This document shows, in pieces, positions 62,059-64,000 of a DNA stretch of 64,000 nucleotides. Numbering within the stretch: position 1 is the first letter of the stretch; each line of letters opens with the position of its first letter. Both the position numbers and the translations under genes were made by a program. The notes under the pieces were generated by a model that worked only from the letters and a program-made list of their open reading frames with translations, did not search any database and was not told where the DNA came from. This stretch comes from Siphonodentalium dalli (Eukaryota > Mollusca > Scaphopoda > Gadilida > Siphonodentaliidae), in assembly GCA_032622095.1 (NCBI GenBank), contig CP136063.1:65425897-65489896 (forward strand), read 5' to 3'.

Positions 62059-63002
62059 CCATAATCGCGTTCAATTCGTTCATAATTGTGTTATGAGTTT
62101 CAACTTTTATTGCTCTGCCTAACAGTCGACAATAACATTATTTTGTATTCGTTTATTTCGATGAATACATTTTGAAAGTAGACTCAAACTGTTGGGTCCA
62201 CGAACATTGCGACGTGTACATTACCTGCATGATAGCATATTATACGTAGCTATTCAAGAACATTACGATCCAAAAGGGGAGGTTGGGGATCAAGTTAATT
62301 AACTATTTAACTTCATCAACCATCATCAAGTTAAGTTAGTTCGTAATTTTGTCACTCGTTTCATTTGATAATCGACTGTAGCATTATTTGTATTTTCGTA
62401 TATTTCGTTGAATAAATTTTGAAAGGAGACAGAACTTTTTCGCAACTATTTTTCGTTGAAACTGATACATCTGTCAAGTCCCTCAATTTCTAGGAAATAT
62501 TCAGGTTGTCATGCTACTGGACTGAGAGAACGTCTTCAGGCACACAAAGGGTCACCAAGGTGGATTCTCTTATGTCTTGTCAGACTCACGGTCACACCGA
62601 ACGTCTTCTGAACAAACTTCGCGCATGTAAGGTTGTTCACCTGTGTGGATAGTCCGTTGCCGGACCGACTGGGAACAGTCTCACATACGCGTATGACTGA
62701 TCGCCTATGTGTGTTATCTTATGCTTATTCGGGAAACCAGACTCACTAAATGCATACTGGTACATGTCACACTCGTAAGGACGATCGGCTGTGGATTATA
62801 TTGTGTGCTGATATGACTGAAAGCTATTCGATACACGTCACACTCGAACGGTCTATTACCGGTGTGGATTCATTTGGCAGGGAACCGGACTCACTAAATT
62901 CCTTCGGTCACAAGTCATACTCGTATGGGCGATAGCCGCTATGGATTTTCGGGTTGACATTGTCATGAAAATCGTTCAGCGCCCGTAAATATTGATTGAG
63001 TC
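62059..63002 (-). pseudogene. Zinc-finger module Z6 (inverted partner of Z5)
   Basis: The flank at 62150-62500 includes GAATAAATTTTGAAAGGAGAC, shared with Z2 and Z4. On the minus strand finger i (about 62920) has CDL-type wording with Tyr for the first Cys and a stop; finger ii (62850) reads CDVYRIAFSHIST; finger iii (62765) reads CDMYQYAFSESGFPNKHKITH; the last finger (about 62580-62620) keeps H-x3-H (TRHKRIH) but has Val for the second Cys, and ends GDPLCA-stop. Frameshifts separate the fingers. Confidence 0.78.
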
Positions 63003-63165
63003 GGTTTACTTCAAAAGCTGTAATTTTGTTATTACAAAAGTGGAGACATTTTGTTTAATACCTAAGCTGACGATTTTATGTAAAAAGTGGCGATGTTCTT
63101 CAAAAGCTGGCTATTTTTAGTGGAAACCTACTTCAAATGTGGTCAGTTACTTCAAAAGTAACACT
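63003..63165 (+). repeat. TACTTCAAAAGCTGGCG minisatellite, block 3
   Basis: Plus-orientation words TTACTTCAAAAGCTG, TTACAAAAGTGGAGACATT and CTTCAAAAGCTGGC. It is shorter and more decayed than blocks 1 and 2 and separates Z6 from Z7. Confidence 0.8.
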
Positions 63166-63949
63166 GGACGATTTTCATGACAAGGTCAACCCGATAATCT
63201 ATAGCGGCTATCGCCCTTACGAGTGTGAATTGTGGCCGAAGGAATTGAGTGAGTCCGGTTCCCTGACAAAACAAAATCCACGCCGCCAATCGACCATACG
63301 AGTGTGGCGTGTGTCGAATAGCTTTCAGTCATACCAACAAACAAGATAATCCACACAGTCGATCGTCCATATGAGTGTGACGTGTGCCAGGATGCATTTA
63401 ATGAATCCGGTTCCCTGCCTAAGCATAAGAGAACACACATAGGTGATCAACCGTACTAGTATGTAAGATTGTTGCAAATAAGTCCGGCAACCTGGTAATC
63501 CACACAAGTGAACGCCCTTACATGTGCGTGGTTTGTCAGAAGTAGTTCGGTGTGACCGCTATGTCTGACAAGACATAAGATAATCCACGCTGGTGACCCG
63601 ATGTGTGTGATGATGTTCTCTCAATCTAGTAGCATGACAACATGACTATTTCCTAGAAATTTAGGGACATGACAAATGTATCAGTTTCAACGGAAATTAG
63701 TTGGTTTATTTGGCCTCGTCTTTGGAGGAAAAGTCCTATGTCAAACTTTCAAGTCGCAATGTTCCTGGTGTCAAAAGGTTCAGTCGCTTCAAAATGTATT
63801 CAACGAAATATACGAATACAAATAATTTTATTGTCGATTATCAGGCAGAGCATTAAAAATTGAAACGCATAACACAATTAGGAACGAATTGAAGGCAATT
63901 TGTGATGATGAAGTAAAATAATTAGTCAACTTTATCCCCCAACCTTCCC
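63166..63949 (+). pseudogene. Zinc-finger module Z7, with one intact finger
   Basis: Finger i (about 63222) reads CELWPKELSESGSLTK, with Trp for the second Cys. Finger ii (63300) has CGVC but no His pair. Finger iii at 63370-63450 is complete: C-x2-C-x12-H-x3-H followed by the linker IGDQPY, and it is the only copy of this finger in the window with all four zinc ligands. After it the frame breaks. The flank (63660-63900) carries CAATGTTCCTGGTGTCAAAA and the reverse of GAATAAATTTTGAAAGGAGA. The stretch 63900-63950 matches 62275-62330 in reverse. Confidence 0.8.
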
Positions 63950-64000
63950 TCGGAAATTATAGTATAAATCATGTTGCTGAAGAGATAATCCATCTTTAAA
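63950..64000 (-). mobile_element. End of a further TTAA MITE copy, cut by the window edge or truncated
   Basis: AGAGATAATCCATCT followed by TTAA at 63996-63999 is the terminal sequence of the 0.52-kb family. The 30 bases inward (ATTATAGTATAAATCATGTT) match its subterminal part only loosely. Either a truncated copy ends here or the element is strongly diverged. Confidence 0.6.

Noticed and set aside
63370-63450. Intact C2H2 finger as part of a working gene
   Set aside because: All four ligands are present, but the finger before it lacks its His pair, the frame breaks after it, and the surrounding module is a decayed fragment without an upstream effector domain or start.

Overview
This window is repeat-dominated DNA from a eukaryote, most likely a marine invertebrate animal. 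That assignment is an inference from long satellite arrays, several families of short non-autonomous DNA transposons, decayed C2H2 zinc-finger exons, compound microsatellites and scattered TAGGCCTA words. There are no bacterial-style operons, no recognisable rRNA or tRNA gene and no complete protein-coding gene. Most open reading frames here are by-products of tandem repeats.

Layout. (1) 1-19515: satellite A, at least 17 head-to-tail monomers. The core monomer is 888 bp. Most copies are 1341 bp because they carry a 450-bp element with perfect 18-bp terminal inverted repeats and a 3-bp TAA target duplication, like a PIF/Harbinger-type MITE. Five monomers lack it and show the clean empty site. 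(2) 19516-19615: 100 N, an assembly gap. (3) 19616-22034: a large inverted repeat, with 320-bp arms around 1.8 kb of microsatellites, small tandem repeats and a retroelement-like scrap. Both arms end in the first bases of satellite B in opposite orientations, so an inverted satellite B array may lie inside the gap. (4) 22002-about 38230: satellite B, about 45 monomers of 361 bp, with a higher-order repeat of exactly 2881 bp (8 monomers) present twice and a second one of about 3.24 kb (9 monomers). It fades into very diverged monomers up to about 38600. (5) 38600-53780: low-copy sequence holding several different MITE or foldback elements, homopolymer runs and one weak candidate exon on the minus strand (43236-43450). 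(6) 53780-64000: minisatellites and at least seven copies of a zinc-finger gene fragment (last fingers, stop codon and 3' flank) arranged + - + - + - +. Copies are separated alternately by a TACTTCAAAAGCTGGCG-type minisatellite and by spacers that often hold a 0.52-kb TTAA-flanked MITE.

Nothing here forms a working pathway. The interest lies in genome architecture: a transposon captured and amplified as part of a satellite, nested higher-order satellite structure next to a palindrome at an assembly gap, and an inverted amplification of zinc-finger fragments in which the same zinc ligands are lost in most copies. Single-base insertions in repeat copies at about 9.5-19.5 kb, and mixed indels at about 28.9-37.3 kb, look partly like sequencing or assembly error.
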